NCBI RefSeq assembly: GCF_029870955.1 | Contig: NZ_PGFQ01000001.1 | Location: 558,001 to 622,000, forward strand | Length of the DNA: 64,000 nucleotides | Source: Sulfitobacter faviae | GTDB taxonomy: Bacteria; Pseudomonadota; Alphaproteobacteria; Rhodobacterales; Rhodobacteraceae | Reading direction: 5' to 3' | Shown: positions 27,141 to 36,596 of the stretch, in pieces | Layout of the letters: every line of letters begins with the position of its first letter | How positions within the stretch are numbered: position 1 is the stretch's first letter | The notes under the pieces: model-generated | What the model was told of the DNA's origin: nothing | Databases searched by the model: none | What the model saw: only the letters and a program-made list of their open reading frames with translations | Program-made: the position numbers and the translations under genes

Positions 27141-27674
27141 TTAGGCCGCGTGGCAGAGTTGCAGTTTCGACTTGGGACGCGGCATCAGGGAATCGTCCAT
27201 CAAGTCTTCGATAAAGGTGCTGAGAAGCTGGGTCCGCCCGGTCACGCCCGCCTTGCGGTAAATCGCATTGGTCTGCGCCTTCACGGTCCCTTCGGACGTG
27301 CCCCGCATCTCAGCAATATCGCGTGTATTCAAACCCTTGGTGAGGAAAATCGCCACGTCCCGCTCTGCCGGGGTGAGGTGCCATTCGCGAAAGTGTTCTT
27401 CGAGCACATCGGCGAATTCCACCGTACAATGACGCAGCGCCGTCTCTGCCCGCTCGGCCCGCTGGAGGCTCATCCGCAGTGCCATCCAGCCCAGAACGAC
27501 CCCGAGAATCAGACCCAAAACCTGAACGCCCTTGTTCGGCCCAATGTCAGCCAGCGGGGTGCCGAAAAGCGTCACGCCGCGCCCCTCCAGTGCAAAAACG
27601 AGCACGAAATAGACAGTGGCGTTGAACTGTAGAGCGGCGATAACCCACAGTGCGATCTTTTTCTTATTATTCAT
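27141..27674 (-). CDS. Membrane-anchored LuxR-type helix-turn-helix protein
   Basis: The 177-residue protein has two predicted transmembrane helices in its first 70 residues (IALWVIAALQFNATVYFVLVFAL and VQVLGLILGVVLGWMAL), a short linker and then a GerE/LuxR DNA-binding domain: HLTPAERDVAIFLTKGLNTRDIAEMRGTSEGTVKAQTNAIYRKAGVTGRTQLLSTFIEDL. No receiver or autoinducer domain is present, so it may sense an envelope signal directly. It stands just downstream, on the same strand, of three tandem secreted-peptide genes and could regulate them (inference). Similar short TM-HTH proteins occur in roseobacters. Confidence 0.75.
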   Translation of the reverse strand: MNNKKKIALWVIAALQFNATVYFVLVFALEGRGVTLFGTPLADIGPNKGVQVLGLILGVVLGWMALRMSLQRAERAETALRHCTVEFADVLEEHFREWHLTPAERDVAIFLTKGLNTRDIAEMRGTSEGTVKAQTNAIYRKAGVTGRTQLLSTFIEDLMDDSLMPRPKSKLQLCHAA

Positions 27675-27875
27675 GGTGAAGCCTTGCCTTGGTGTTCGCC
27701 GTATTTAACCGCGGCGCACCGAAGTGCAAGGGATGGCGGGCATGCGCCTTGATCAACCCTTAGTGATTTGGCACCCGCCCCGGGGGCGAGTGCATTCTCT
27801 TGAGGCCAGTTCAGGGTTGCTTGACTGGCCGGAAGACTGTTTTCCCGCAATACCTTAGCAGGCATCGAGCCGATA

Positions 27876-28142
27876 TCAGCGCGGGAAACGGTTCACTTTC
27901 TCGGCGTCTTGCGCGGCGGGGAAGACGGTGACGGTCACGTCGGATGTGTCTTCTGCGCGGAAGGTGCCGCTGTTGAAGATGTCCAGTTTCACATTGTCGA
28001 CCGCGTCGTTGCGGCTGGCGTAGGAAACGCCTGCATCAGCTTTGTCGTTATAGCCGATTTGCTGGCCTTCCATGCCCTGTGCGAAAACGGCGGAGCCTGC
28101 TGTGGCAAGGATCAGGGCGGTGGTTGCGAGTGTCTTTTTCAT
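27876..28142 (-). CDS. Small secreted protein, tandem paralogue 3 of 3
   Basis: An 88-residue protein with signal peptide MKKTLATTALILATAGSAVFA and mature part QGMEGQQIGYNDKADAGVSY, then a variable acidic centre, then VTVTVFPAAQDAEKVNRFPR. It is the most downstream of three adjacent paralogues and closest to the copy at 28182 (same length and ending). The 5' leader also resembles that of the next copy, with a TTTCTCCCGAAAGG segment. I recognise no family beyond this set. No catalytic motif or cysteine is seen; a short structural or adhesive periplasmic peptide is possible. Confidence 0.75.
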   Translation of the reverse strand: MKKTLATTALILATAGSAVFAQGMEGQQIGYNDKADAGVSYASRNDAVDNVKLDIFNSGTFRAEDTSDVTVTVFPAAQDAEKVNRFPR

Positions 28143-28181
28143 GTCGTGTCCTTTCGGGAGAAAGTTAGGGTCGCGCAGTGA

Positions 28182-28448
28182 TCAGCGCGGGAAACGGTTG
28201 ACCGAAGCGTCGCTCTGCGCGGTCGGGAAGACGGTGATGGTCACGTCGGAGAGGTCTTCGGCGCGCAGGATACCGTCTTGGAAGATTTCCAGCTTGGTCT
28301 CATCCACGGCTTCGCTGCGGCTGGAGTAGGAAACGCCATTGTCGGTCTTGTCGTTATAGCCGATGCGCTGGCCTTCCATGCCTTGAGCGAAAGCAGCAGT
28401 GCTTGCGGTGGCGAGGATCAGTGCGGTTGTTGCGAGTGTCTTTTTCAT
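28182..28448 (-). CDS. Small secreted protein, tandem paralogue 2 of 3
   Basis: 88 residues, the middle copy. The signal peptide is MKKTLATTALILATASTAAFA. The mature part has QGMEGQRIGYNDKTDNGVSY, SRSEAVDETKLEIFQDGILRAEDLSDVTITVFP and the ending SVNRFPR. Alignment by eye shows no gap against the copy at 27876, with roughly two thirds identity. The upstream leader contains the same AACTTTCTCCC-CGAAAGG element as copy 3, so coding and leader sequences were duplicated together. Function unknown. Confidence 0.75.
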   Translation of the reverse strand: MKKTLATTALILATASTAAFAQGMEGQRIGYNDKTDNGVSYSSRSEAVDETKLEIFQDGILRAEDLSDVTITVFPTAQSDASVNRFPR

Positions 28449-28499
28449 CGTTTTAGCCTTTCGGGGGAGAAAGTTAGGGGGAGGAGCCGTGGCCCGCGT

Positions 28500-28748
28500 T
28501 TAGCGGACGAAACGGCCATCTTCTTGTGCGTCTTGCGTGGTGACGAATACGGTCGCTGTTGCCTCGGCAGGTGTTTCGGCGCGCAGGTCGTCAAAGCTCA
28601 GAGCGTCGGAAGTGACGTTGCGTGTCGAATAGGCGGCGTCTGCGTTATCTGCGGTATAGCCGACCTGCTGGCCTTCCATGCCCTGTGCGAAAGCGGCTGT
28701 GCCTGCGGTGGCAAGGATCAGTGCGGCGGTTGCGAATGCGTTTTTCAT
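28500..28748 (-). CDS. Small secreted protein, tandem paralogue 1 of 3
   Basis: 82 residues, first transcribed and most diverged copy. Signal peptide MKNAFATAALILATAGTAAFA, then QGMEGQQVGYTADNADAAYSTRN and the ending TVFVTTQDAQEDGRFVR. It keeps the QGMEGQ start and the TVF..QDA...RF.R end but has lost six residues in the centre. The RBS region AAGGAACACGAC precedes its ATG, almost the same as for copy 3. A 26-bp palindrome about 110 bp upstream may control the array. Confidence 0.75.
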   Translation of the reverse strand: MKNAFATAALILATAGTAAFAQGMEGQQVGYTADNADAAYSTRNVTSDALSFDDLRAETPAEATATVFVTTQDAQEDGRFVR

Positions 28749-28857
28749 GTCGTGTTCCTTTCAGTCCCGGGTTGGGTTGCGAGCTGCTCATCGGTGACGC
28801 GGCGTCGTTGGGATGACAGAGAAAAGGGCATTCGAGTGGGGATTGGCTATCTGCCCC

Positions 28858-28883
28858 GGGTTTAAATCGTCCGATCTAAACCC
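28858..28883. promoter_or_regulatory. 26-bp interrupted palindrome upstream of the secreted-peptide array
   Basis: GGGTTTA pairs with TAAACCC, and inside it ATCG with CGAT, giving an 11-of-13 symmetrical site centred near 28870. It is about 110 bp upstream of the first peptide gene (start 28748). No regulator family can be named. The rest of the 28749-29182 gap shows only the trpB terminator. Confidence 0.5.
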
Positions 28884-29121
28884 CTGTAAGAGCGTCATAA
28901 ACTTTGGTTTACGAAGCCAATCGGGCGCGAAAAACGGGGGTGGATTGCCTTAGCGTCAAGCCTGCAAGGGCGAAACGGGGTTTCGCGGGCAGGCGCGCGG
29001 GCTGCAACGAAAGGCTAGCCGGTCTTTTCGCGATGTGAAAGTTTTTTCGCGCTTTTTCAGCAAACAACTTTGGCCCCTGCCCAAAGTTTATGCGCAAATC
29101 ACGTACCGCGCGTTGTCACAT

Positions 29122-29154
29122 AAAAAACGGGCCCGCGTTTTCACGCGGACCCGT
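29122..29154 (-). terminator. Terminator of trpB
   Basis: On the minus strand, ACGGGTCCGCG pairs with CGCGGGCCCGT around TGAAAA and runs into six T, about 30 bp after the trpB stop. Confidence 0.8.
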
Positions 29155-29182
29155 CTAACTCGACTCGGATTCGGATGGGAAT

Positions 29183-30415
29183 TTAGGCGAATTCACCCAT
29201 GTCGAAGTCCAATGCGCGGGCAACGGTGAAGATGTCCTTGTCGCCACGGCCACACATATTCATCACCAGCAGGTGATCCTTGGGCAGCTCCGGCGCGATC
29301 TTCAGCACATGGGCCAGCGCGTGGCTCGGCTCCAGCGCCGGGATGATCCCTTCAAGCGCGCAGCACAGCTGGAACGCCTCCAGCGCCTCGCGGTCGGTGA
29401 TCGAGACATATTGCGCACGGCCGATGTCATGCAGCCAGGAATGCTCAGGGCCAATGCCGGGATAGTCGAGCCCGGCAGAGATCGAATAACCTTCGAGGAT
29501 CTGCCCGTCGTCGTCCTGCAAAAGGTAGGTGCGGTTGCCATGCAGCACGCCCGGACGCCCACCGGTGAGCGAGGCGCAATGCTCCATCTTCTCGTCCACG
29601 CCCTTGCCGCCGGCCTCGACGCCGATGATGTTGACCGATTTGTCGTCGAGGAAGGGGTAGAACAGCCCCATGGCGTTAGAGCCGCCACCGATGGCCGCGA
29701 TCACCGTGTCGGGCAGACGGCCCTCGGCCTCTTCCATCTGGGTGCGGACTTCCTTGCCGATGATCGACTGGAAGTCGCGAACCATCGCCGGATAGGGGTG
29801 CGGCCCGGCCACGGTGCCGATGCAGTAGAAAGTGTCGCGCACGTTGGTCACCCAGTCGCGCAGCGCGTCGTTCATCGCGTCCTTCAGCGTGCCGCGCCCG
29901 GAGGTCACCGGGACCACCTCGGCGCCCAAAAGGCGCATGCGGAAGACGTTGGGGGCCTGCCGCTCCACATCATGCGCGCCCATGTAGACCACGCATTTCA
30001 GGCCGAACTTGGCGCAGACCGTCGCCGTGGCCACACCGTGCTGGCCCGCCCCGGTCTCGGCGATGATGCGTTTCTTGCCCATGCGGCGGGCGAGGATGAT
30101 TTGCCCCAGCACGTTGTTGATCTTATGCGCGCCGGTGTGGTTCAACTCGTCGCGCTTCATATAGACCTTGGCACCGCCCAGATGCTCGGTCAGCCGTTCG
30201 GCATGATAGAGCGGGCTGGGGCGGCCAACGTAATGGGTCCAGAGGTCGTGCATCTCGGCCCAGAAACTGTCGTCGGTCTTGGCCTTCTCATATTGCTCTT
30301 CCAGCTCAAGAATGAGCGGCATCAGCGTTTCCGAGACAAAGCGCCCGCCGAAATCGCCGAAACGGCCCTGTTCGTCGGGGCCGGTCATGAAGCTGTTGAA
30401 AAGATCGTTGGCCAT
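29183..30415 (-). CDS. trpB: Tryptophan synthase beta chain
   Basis: PLP enzyme of 410 residues joining indole and serine. It shows [23 protein letters not shown], Lys98 in [10 protein letters not shown] for the Schiff base, [16 protein letters not shown], the phosphate-binding GGGSNAMG and the C-terminal GRGDKD. It is of the standard TrpB1 type. Unlike the classical trpBA pair, it is 8 kb from trpA and on the opposite strand. It has its own terminator and no visible leader peptide, so attenuation by a trp leader is not suggested. Confidence 0.95.
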   Translation of the reverse strand: MANDLFNSFMTGPDEQGRFGDFGGRFVSETLMPLILELEEQYEKAKTDDSFWAEMHDLWTHYVGRPSPLYHAERLTEHLGGAKVYMKRDELNHTGAHKINNVLGQIILARRMGKKRIIAETGAGQHGVATATVCAKFGLKCVVYMGAHDVERQAPNVFRMRLLGAEVVPVTSGRGTLKDAMNDALRDWVTNVRDTFYCIGTVAGPHPYPAMVRDFQSIIGKEVRTQMEEAEGRLPDTVIAAIGGGSNAMGLFYPFLDDKSVNIIGVEAGGKGVDEKMEHCASLTGGRPGVLHGNRTYLLQDDDGQILEGYSISAGLDYPGIGPEHSWLHDIGRAQYVSITDREALEAFQLCCALEGIIPALEPSHALAHVLKIAPELPKDHLLVMNMCGRGDKDIFTVARALDFDMGEFA

Positions 30416-30513
30416 TGCGCCTCTCCTAGAATGTCGCGTCAGCCTTACCGCAGCCCGCCCGGCTACGCCACCATGAGTTTCGTCATGCGGCGGCAGGGGG
30501 CGGCGGGGGGCGC

Positions 30514-32450
30514 CTAGTCGAACAGTTTGAACAACTCGCGTCTGACCGCATTCTCCAACTCATCCTTCACGATATCCTCGGTCGAGCGGTTGTCGTCGGG
30601 TGCGATGTTCAATTCCTCCTGTATTTTCTGGCGCACAACATCCTCGGCTCGCTGCTTTTCCTCGGCAAAGTTCAGGTCGATCGCGGCGCGCAGATCGGCC
30701 TTGATCTCAGGGTCGGCCCAAGGCCCCCTAATCCGCACCGGCACCGCCAGCCCACCGCGCGACGCATTGACGCGCAGCGCCTTGGGCGTGACCGTATAGT
30801 CCAGCCTCTGCGCCCCCAGATCGACCTGCCCTGCCCCCGTCGCGTTGAAGTTCGGCAGCAGCATCAGCAGATCGTCGTTGCGCAAAACGCCCTTGGCGAT
30901 GTCGAATGTCGCTTGGACGGAATCGAACACCGTGCTGCCGCCTTCGGCATCGACCGAGCCAAGCAGCGCGTCCAAGTCGATCCCCGCAATCGTGCCGCGC
31001 CCCATGGTCAGCGCGCCAGAGCCGCTGAGCGAGCGCATGATCGCGTCAATGGACTGCCCCACCCGAGGAACGACAGTTCGGCATCGCCCGCCCCGGTAAA
31101 GCGCGTCACCCCGGCGGTATCCTCCAGCAGGTCGCGCATCTGCACGTTCTGCGCTTGCAGCTTGCCGCCCACGGACAGGCCATCGCGGTTGTTCATCACA
31201 AACTCCCCCGCAACCTTGCCGCCATAGGTGTTCATATCCTGTAGATCAAAGACCATTCGTGCGCGCTCATTGCGCAGCACGGCGCGGGTGGGGCCAAGGT
31301 CGAGCTGCCCCAAATCAATGCTTTCCGCGCTCAGCGCGATGTTCCCGTCAAAGGCGGCGAGCCAGTCGGCGTTGATCTCTTGCCGTGACCAGCCCTCTGT
31401 CTCCGCCGTGACGGTGCTGTCGGCGCCTGCGGCCTGTTCGCTTTCCTCGGACAGGGCCGAGAGGTCCAGCGCCCCGGTCCGCAGGTTTGCGGTGATCCGC
31501 GGCGTGCCGTTCAGGGCCAAATCGGCCTGCCCGGTCAGGCTGTTGCCGCCCAAATCCACCGTGAGATTGCGCAGCGACAGACGCCGATCCGCCGTCAGGG
31601 TCAGCCCAGAGCGCAGATCGACCGACCGGCCCAAACCGCGCGGCAGCGTCACAGTGCCCGCGCCGAGCGACGCCAGAAACCGCGCCGTATCGGGGCTGTC
31701 TATGCGGATATCCCCCGCCAGCGCCCCGTTGAGCGCGCCGCGCCCGTCGAACAGGGCTTCACCCCCGCCCGTCGCAACCTCCGCCCGCAGCGGCTGCACG
31801 CCGCCCTCCAGAAAATCCGCAAATCCTTCGATCCGCGCGGCAAGCTTAACCGGCTCGCTCGCTGGCGCCATGCTGACGGTGATCTCCGCCGCCCCGCCCC
31901 GTTCGGGCCAGTCCAGCGCCAGATTGACACCATCATAGCGCAGCAAGTCCGCCCCTTCGGCGTCATAGATCAGCGTGGCATCGGTCACCGTCAGCTTCTG
32001 AATGCTCAGCGGGCGGCGGCTGGCGCTCGGCGCGCTCTCGGTCTCGATCCGCGCGCCGCTGGCGCTATCGGTGAACTGCCAGCTTGCGCGCCCATCAAGA
32101 CGTTGCTCTAACCGGATCACCGGGCTTTGCGCCGCGATATTGGTGATGCGTATCTCACCGCGCAAAAGCGCGCCCGCGTCCACCCCAATCGCGGCATTGG
32201 CCGCCGTCAGCAGCGCGCCCTTATCGGTCCAATCGGCATTGCCGACCTCAAGCCCGCCTGCGGTCACCCCCAGCACCGGCCAGAGCGTCACGCCCACATC
32301 GCCGGTGATCGACACCTCCCGCCCGGTCATCCGGCTGAGTTGCTCACTGGCGATCCGCGCGATCCGTTCGCCGGGCAGCAGGAACAGCGCCCCCAGCATG
32401 ATCACGACGATCAGCAACAGCGCGCCGATGACCCGTATAATCCATCTCAT
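30514..32450 (-). CDS. AsmA-family outer-membrane biogenesis protein, one frameshift in the sequence as given
   Basis: Large envelope protein, started at Met 32450 behind GGAGGAGAG, with one N-terminal transmembrane anchor ([25 protein letters not shown]) and the AsmA repeat start [41 protein letters not shown]. It ends with [12 protein letters not shown].. [22 protein letters not shown], the AsmA C-terminal signature. At about 31062 a G run of four should be five, joining AELSFLGWG to [14 protein letters not shown]. Repaired length is 1938 nt, 645 residues. AsmA proteins are thought to help phospholipid transport to the outer membrane. Confidence 0.82.
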
Positions 32451-32512
32451 GGCTCTCTCCTCCTGCCCGGCGGCTCTTTCCCCGCTCATCCGCTTGCCTT
32501 ATAGCGCAAGCC

Positions 32513-33886
32513 ATGAGCACAAACCCACCCAATCTGCGCCCCGACCTCGCCCCGCAGGCGAAGATCAGCGATCCCGCCCGCCCCGGCCAGCCGACCATCG
32601 GCATGGTCAGCCTCGGCTGTCCCAAGGCATTGGTCGATTCCGAACGCATCCTGACCCGGCTTCGCGCCGAGGGCTATGGCGTTTCGCCCGATTACGCGGG
32701 CGCCGATGCGGTGATCGTGAACACCTGCGGCTTTCTCGACAGCGCCAAGGCCGAAAGCCTTGATGCCATCGGCGAGGCGCTCACGGAAAACGGCAAGGTC
32801 ATCGTCACCGGCTGCCTCGGGGCCGAGCCGGATTATATCCGCGAACATCACCCTCGCATCCTCGCCGTCACGGGCCCGCATCAATACGAACAGGTGCTCG
32901 ACGCGGTGCATGGCGCGGTGCCGCCCGCGCCCGATCCCTTCATCGACCTCCTGCCCGCGCAGCAGGTCTCGCTCACCCCACGGCACTACAGCTACCTCAA
33001 GATTTCCGAGGGCTGTAACCACAAGTGCAAGTTCTGCATCATCCCTGACATGCGGGGCCGCCTACAATCGCGCCCGGCCCATGCGGTGATGCGCGAGGCC
33101 GAGCGGCTGGTCAATAATGGCGTCAAGGAACTGCTGGTCATCAGCCAAGACACCTCCGCCTACGGGGTCGACATCAAACATGCCGAAGACCGCGGCCACC
33201 GTGCCCATATCACCGATCTGGCCCGTGATCTCGGGTCGCTCGGCGCCTGGGTGCGGCTGCACTACGTCTACCCCTACCCGCATGTGCGCAAGTTGATCCC
33301 GCTCATGGCCGAAGGCCTCGTACTGCCCTACCTCGACATCCCCTTCCAGCACGCGCATCCGGACGTGCTGAAACGCATGGCCCGCCCCGCCGCCGCGTCG
33401 AAAACACTGGACGAGATCGCCGCATGGCGCGACACCTGCCCCGACATCACCCTGCGCTCAACCTTCATCGTCGGCTACCCGGGTGAGACTGAGGAGGAAT
33501 TCCAGACCCTGCTCGATTGGCTGGACGAGGCGCAGCTCGACCGGGTCGGCTGCTTCCAATACGAAAACGTCGAAGGCGCGCGGTCGAACGCGCTGCCGGA
33601 TCATGTGGCGCCTGAGATCAAACAAGACCGTTGGGAGCGCTTCATGGAAAAGGCGCAAGCGATTTCAGAGGCCAAGCTCGCCGCCAAGGTCGGCAAACGC
33701 CTCGACGTGATCGTGGATGAGATCGACGAAGACGCCGCCACCTGCCGCACCAAATCCGACGCGCCCGAGATCGACGGTAATCTCTTCATTGACGAGGATT
33801 TCCAGAACCTCAAGGTCGGCGATATCGTCACCGTCGAAGTCGAAGAGGCGGGCGAATACGACCTTTGGGGACGTCAGATCACCTGA
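32513..33886 (+). CDS. rimO: Ribosomal protein S12 methylthiotransferase
   Basis: Radical-SAM enzyme of 457 residues that adds a methylthio group to Asp of S12. The UPF0004 domain has Cys36, Cys72 and Cys101 ([27 protein letters not shown]); the radical-SAM cluster is Cys168, Cys172, Cys175 in [13 protein letters not shown]; a C-terminal TRAM domain ends in [13 protein letters not shown]. SLGCPKxLVDSE separates RimO from MiaB. It starts 62 bp from the divergent AsmA-like gene. Confidence 0.95.
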   Translation: MSTNPPNLRPDLAPQAKISDPARPGQPTIGMVSLGCPKALVDSERILTRLRAEGYGVSPDYAGADAVIVNTCGFLDSAKAESLDAIGEALTENGKVIVTGCLGAEPDYIREHHPRILAVTGPHQYEQVLDAVHGAVPPAPDPFIDLLPAQQVSLTPRHYSYLKISEGCNHKCKFCIIPDMRGRLQSRPAHAVMREAERLVNNGVKELLVISQDTSAYGVDIKHAEDRGHRAHITDLARDLGSLGAWVRLHYVYPYPHVRKLIPLMAEGLVLPYLDIPFQHAHPDVLKRMARPAAASKTLDEIAAWRDTCPDITLRSTFIVGYPGETEEEFQTLLDWLDEAQLDRVGCFQYENVEGARSNALPDHVAPEIKQDRWERFMEKAQAISEAKLAAKVGKRLDVIVDEIDEDAATCRTKSDAPEIDGNLFIDEDFQNLKVGDIVTVEVEEAGEYDLWGRQIT

Positions 33887-33903
33887 CGCCCCGCGGGCTG
33901 CTC

Positions 33904-34398
33904 TCAGGCGTAGGCGCCTGCCGAATAGGTCAGCTCATAGCTGTGGCTATAAAGCTCGAAGACGATGCCGAACGGGTCTTCGACATAGACCATGCGGTAG
34001 GGTTTCTCGCCCGGGAAATATTCCCGCACCGGCATCCGCTGCTTGCCGCCCGCCGCGATGATCCGCTCCAGCAGACCTTCGACATCGGGGTCTTGGATGG
34101 CGAAGTGGAAGGTGCCGTGGCGCTTATGCTCCAGCTTTTCTTCGGGGGCGTAGTTGCCGGGGAACTCGAAGATTTCGATCCCGATGCCATCCGCTGTCGC
34201 CAAATGGGCGATGCGCAGCGATCCCCAGCCGGGGCCGAAGACATCGGTGCACATGACGCCGATGGCGGTGTCTTCTTCCACCGCTTCGGTGGGCTGCATC
34301 ACGACATAGAACCCGAGAACTTCGGAATAGAACTTCACGGCGGCGTCGAGGTCCGGCACGGACAGGCCGATGTGGGAAAAGGTACGGGGGGTGGTCAT
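33904..34398 (-). CDS. VOC-family (glyoxalase/dioxygenase fold) protein
   Basis: A 164-residue single-gene VOC protein from Met 34398 (MTTPRTFSHIGLSVPDLDAAVKFYSEVLGFYVV). His in FSHIGLSV, Glu in GIEIFEFPGN, His in HGTFHFAIQDPD and Glu in GIVFELYSHSY are in the positions of VOC metal ligands. It resembles lactoylglutathione lyase-like proteins, but the substrate is not determinable. It diverges from a LysR gene 95 bp away, which may control it. Confidence 0.75.
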   Translation of the reverse strand: MTTPRTFSHIGLSVPDLDAAVKFYSEVLGFYVVMQPTEAVEEDTAIGVMCTDVFGPGWGSLRIAHLATADGIGIEIFEFPGNYAPEEKLEHKRHGTFHFAIQDPDVEGLLERIIAAGGKQRMPVREYFPGEKPYRMVYVEDPFGIVFELYSHSYELTYSAGAYA

Positions 34399-34493
34399 AT
34401 GCGGTCTCCTGTTTGCGTTGAGGTTGAGATAGACAGGCGCACCCCACATGTGAAATTATCAAATCTCATCGAAATCATAACGAACCGTTTGCC

Positions 34494-35384
34494 ATGCTGA
34501 ACGCCACCTGGCTTGAGACCTTCACCACCCTTTGCGAGACCGGCCATTTCACCCGCACGGCGCAGCGGCTCAACATGACCCAGCCGGGGGTGTCGCAGCA
34601 TCTGCGCAAGCTGGAAGACCAATTGGGACAGCCGCTGATCGCGCGCGAGGGCAAAAGTTTCACCCTGACCCCGGCGGGCGAAGCGCTGTTTGAAACCGGC
34701 CTTGCCCGCCGCCGCGAAGAGCAGCGCCTGCGCGAACGCATCGCGACCGACCTGCCCGACCGGGGCGTGGTGCATATCGCCTGCTCCGGCAGTTTCGCCA
34801 TGCTGCTTCAGCCGCTGCTGCTGGAGTGGATGGCCCAAGCGCCCGACCTCTCCCTCCATCTCGAAGCCGCCCCCCAAGCCACAATCCGCGCCGGGCTGCT
34901 CGATGGGCGGTTTGATCTGGGCGTGCTGGCCGATGACCCGGCCCATGCAAGGCTAGAGGCCCGGCATCTGGGGCGCGAGGAACTTTGCCTCGTGCTGCCG
35001 GTTAATGCATTGGAACAGATAGAAAGTTTTGCCGATCTCGAAAGCCGGGGCTTCATCGCTCATCCCGATGGCTTCGCCTATGCCGACGATCTGCTCCAGT
35101 TAAATTTCCCGGACAGCTATCCGGGGGCCGACCGGATGCGCCTGCGTGGCTATGTGAACCAGATCGGCCAGATCCCGGCGGCGGTGGCGCGGGGCGTGGG
35201 CTATACGCTTTTGCCCCGCAGCGGGGTCGAAACCTTTGCCGCCAAGGACCGGCTCAGGCTGCTGCCTCTGCCCAAGCGGCGTTGGCATGACCTCTGGCTC
35301 GCCTCCCGGCGCGGGCGGCCCCTGCCCGCGCGGATGGTGAAGACGGCGGACCTGATCGCAGAGGCGGCGGAACAGCTACGATAG
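34494..35384 (+). CDS. LysR-family transcriptional regulator
   Basis: 296 residues, complete. The winged helix-turn-helix occupies residues 1-65 (TWLETFTTLCETGHFTRTAQRLNMTQPGVSQHLRKLEDQLGQPLIARE), followed by a periplasmic-binding-protein-like effector half (FDLGVLADDPAHARLEARHLGREELCLVLP; QIPAAVARGVGYTLLPRSGVE). It is divergent from the VOC gene, its most likely target. No ligand can be proposed. Reading frame is intact, unlike the LysR gene at 1395. Confidence 0.85.
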   Translation: MLNATWLETFTTLCETGHFTRTAQRLNMTQPGVSQHLRKLEDQLGQPLIAREGKSFTLTPAGEALFETGLARRREEQRLRERIATDLPDRGVVHIACSGSFAMLLQPLLLEWMAQAPDLSLHLEAAPQATIRAGLLDGRFDLGVLADDPAHARLEARHLGREELCLVLPVNALEQIESFADLESRGFIAHPDGFAYADDLLQLNFPDSYPGADRMRLRGYVNQIGQIPAAVARGVGYTLLPRSGVETFAAKDRLRLLPLPKRRWHDLWLASRRGRPLPARMVKTADLIAEAAEQLR

Positions 35385-35465
35385 CGCACGCATCACAGAT
35401 ATTGCGGAACAAAACACCCCCGCTACTAGATATACCACCATGGAAGGGCGAGATTGCGGAGAGAC

Positions 35466-35500
35466 TTGAACATGTTCCCTTTCTGTTCTATATGTAGAAC
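35466..35500 (+). promoter_or_regulatory. Promoter with LexA/SOS box
   Basis: A -35-like TTGAAC (35466-35471) and a -10-like TATATG (35489-35494) are 17 bp apart. Between them lies GTTC-CCTTTCT-GTTC (35474-35488), the direct-repeat GTTC-N7-GTTC SOS box of alphaproteobacteria. A palindrome GAACATGTTC overlaps its left side and GTTC...GAAC its right. Repression by LexA would block RNA polymerase directly. The gene controlled starts at 35523. Confidence 0.65.
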
Positions 35501-35522
35501 GCAGTAGCAGAGGAATGACCAC

Positions 35523-35906
35523 ATGTCTTTTCAACCTCAGTTTCCCGGCATCTTCGACCTTGAGCAGCAAGGTCGCCCGCCCCGTGGCAGCGATAGCGCG
35601 CAGCCCAAACAGGCCGACCGCCGCATGCCCGCGACCGAAAAACAGATGCAATACGCCCAGTCCCTCGCCAAGCGAACGGGCGAAGAGCTTCCCAAAGGCA
35701 TCGAAGCGGATCGCGCGGCGGTCTCGGAATGGATCGACGCCCATAAACCGCAAGCGTTGGAGGGGCCCTTTGCCGCCTACCCGTCCGCCAAACAGGTCGC
35801 TTTTGCCGAACGCATCGCGCGGTTGAAACGCCGCGATGTCCCGCAGGAGTGTTTTCGCGACAAAACCCTGATGTCGCGCTGGATCGACGGCAACAAACCG
35901 CGCTGA
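35523..35906 (+). CDS. Small protein with two internal repeats, predicted SOS-controlled
   Basis: 127 residues, cytoplasmic, preceded by AGAGGAA. After a 35-residue polar leader come two copies of a roughly 41-residue unit: residues 36-76 (ATEKQMQYAQSLAKRTGEELP..., ending SEWIDAHKP) and 86-126 (PSAKQVAFAERIARLKRRDVP..., ending SRWIDGNKP). The repeat start resembles the ATxKQxxYA pattern of DUF3072-like sequences. A GTTC-N7-GTTC box lies in its promoter, pointing to DNA-damage induction. The molecular role is unknown; the basic helical repeats could bind nucleic acid (inference). Confidence 0.75.
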   Translation: MSFQPQFPGIFDLEQQGRPPRGSDSAQPKQADRRMPATEKQMQYAQSLAKRTGEELPKGIEADRAAVSEWIDAHKPQALEGPFAAYPSAKQVAFAERIARLKRRDVPQECFRDKTLMSRWIDGNKPR

Positions 35907-35975
35907 TCCATCGGGCCCTGCGCTTTACCTTTCGTCACCCATGGCAGGGTGCGGTTTCGCTGCTACCTTTCTGTC

Positions 35976-36596
35976 ATGGGCTATCCGACCTCCATCGCTG
36001 AGACTTTGGCCGACGGCACCGTGCATGTGCTGAGCCTTGGCTTCGCCATTCCCGCCAGCATCCTTTTGATGATCCATGCCGCCGGGCAAGAGGGGCAATT
36101 GACCGCCACGGCGATCTACGCAGGCTGCATCCTTGCCTCTTTCACTGCATCTGCCGTCTACCACCTGCTGCCCTTCGACCGCAGCCGCGCCTTTCTGGGC
36201 CGGGTCGATCATGCGGCGATCTACTTTAAGATCGCGGGCACTTATACGCCGCTGGTGATGGTGATCGGCTCTGGCTTTGCCTATGGCATCCTTGGCGTGG
36301 TCTGGGCGCTGGCGGTGATCGGCGCGGTGGCCAAGCTCTGGTTCTGGCGCACCGATGCGCGCGGATCACTCGCGCTCTACCTCGGCATGGGCTGGCTCTC
36401 GGTGCTGCTGATCTACCCGATGTGGCACAATCTGCCGGGAGCGGCACTGGCGCTGGTGGCCGCGGGCGGGCTGACCTATTCGGCGGGTACCTTGGTCTAT
36501 GCCCATCCCGGGATGCGCTATCAAAACGCGATCTGGCATGTCTTCGTGCTGGTCGCCACGGCCTGTTTCTTTGCCGCCATCGCGCTCAGCCTTTAG
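35976..36596 (+). CDS. Haemolysin III / PAQR-family membrane protein
   Basis: A 206-residue integral membrane protein from Met 35976 with seven hydrophobic segments. PAQR motifs are present: ADGTVHVLSLGFAIPASI, SAVYHLLPFDRSRAFLGRVDHAAIYFKIAGTYTPL (Ser, His and Asp near the membrane face) and a C-terminal QNAIWHVFVLVATACFF with the final conserved His. Such proteins may be metal-dependent lipid hydrolases (ceramidase-like); the haemolysin name is historical. The 3' end overlaps the convergent YigZ gene by four bases. Confidence 0.85.
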   Translation: MGYPTSIAETLADGTVHVLSLGFAIPASILLMIHAAGQEGQLTATAIYAGCILASFTASAVYHLLPFDRSRAFLGRVDHAAIYFKIAGTYTPLVMVIGSGFAYGILGVVWALAVIGAVAKLWFWRTDARGSLALYLGMGWLSVLLIYPMWHNLPGAALALVAAGGLTYSAGTLVYAHPGMRYQNAIWHVFVLVATACFFAAIALSL

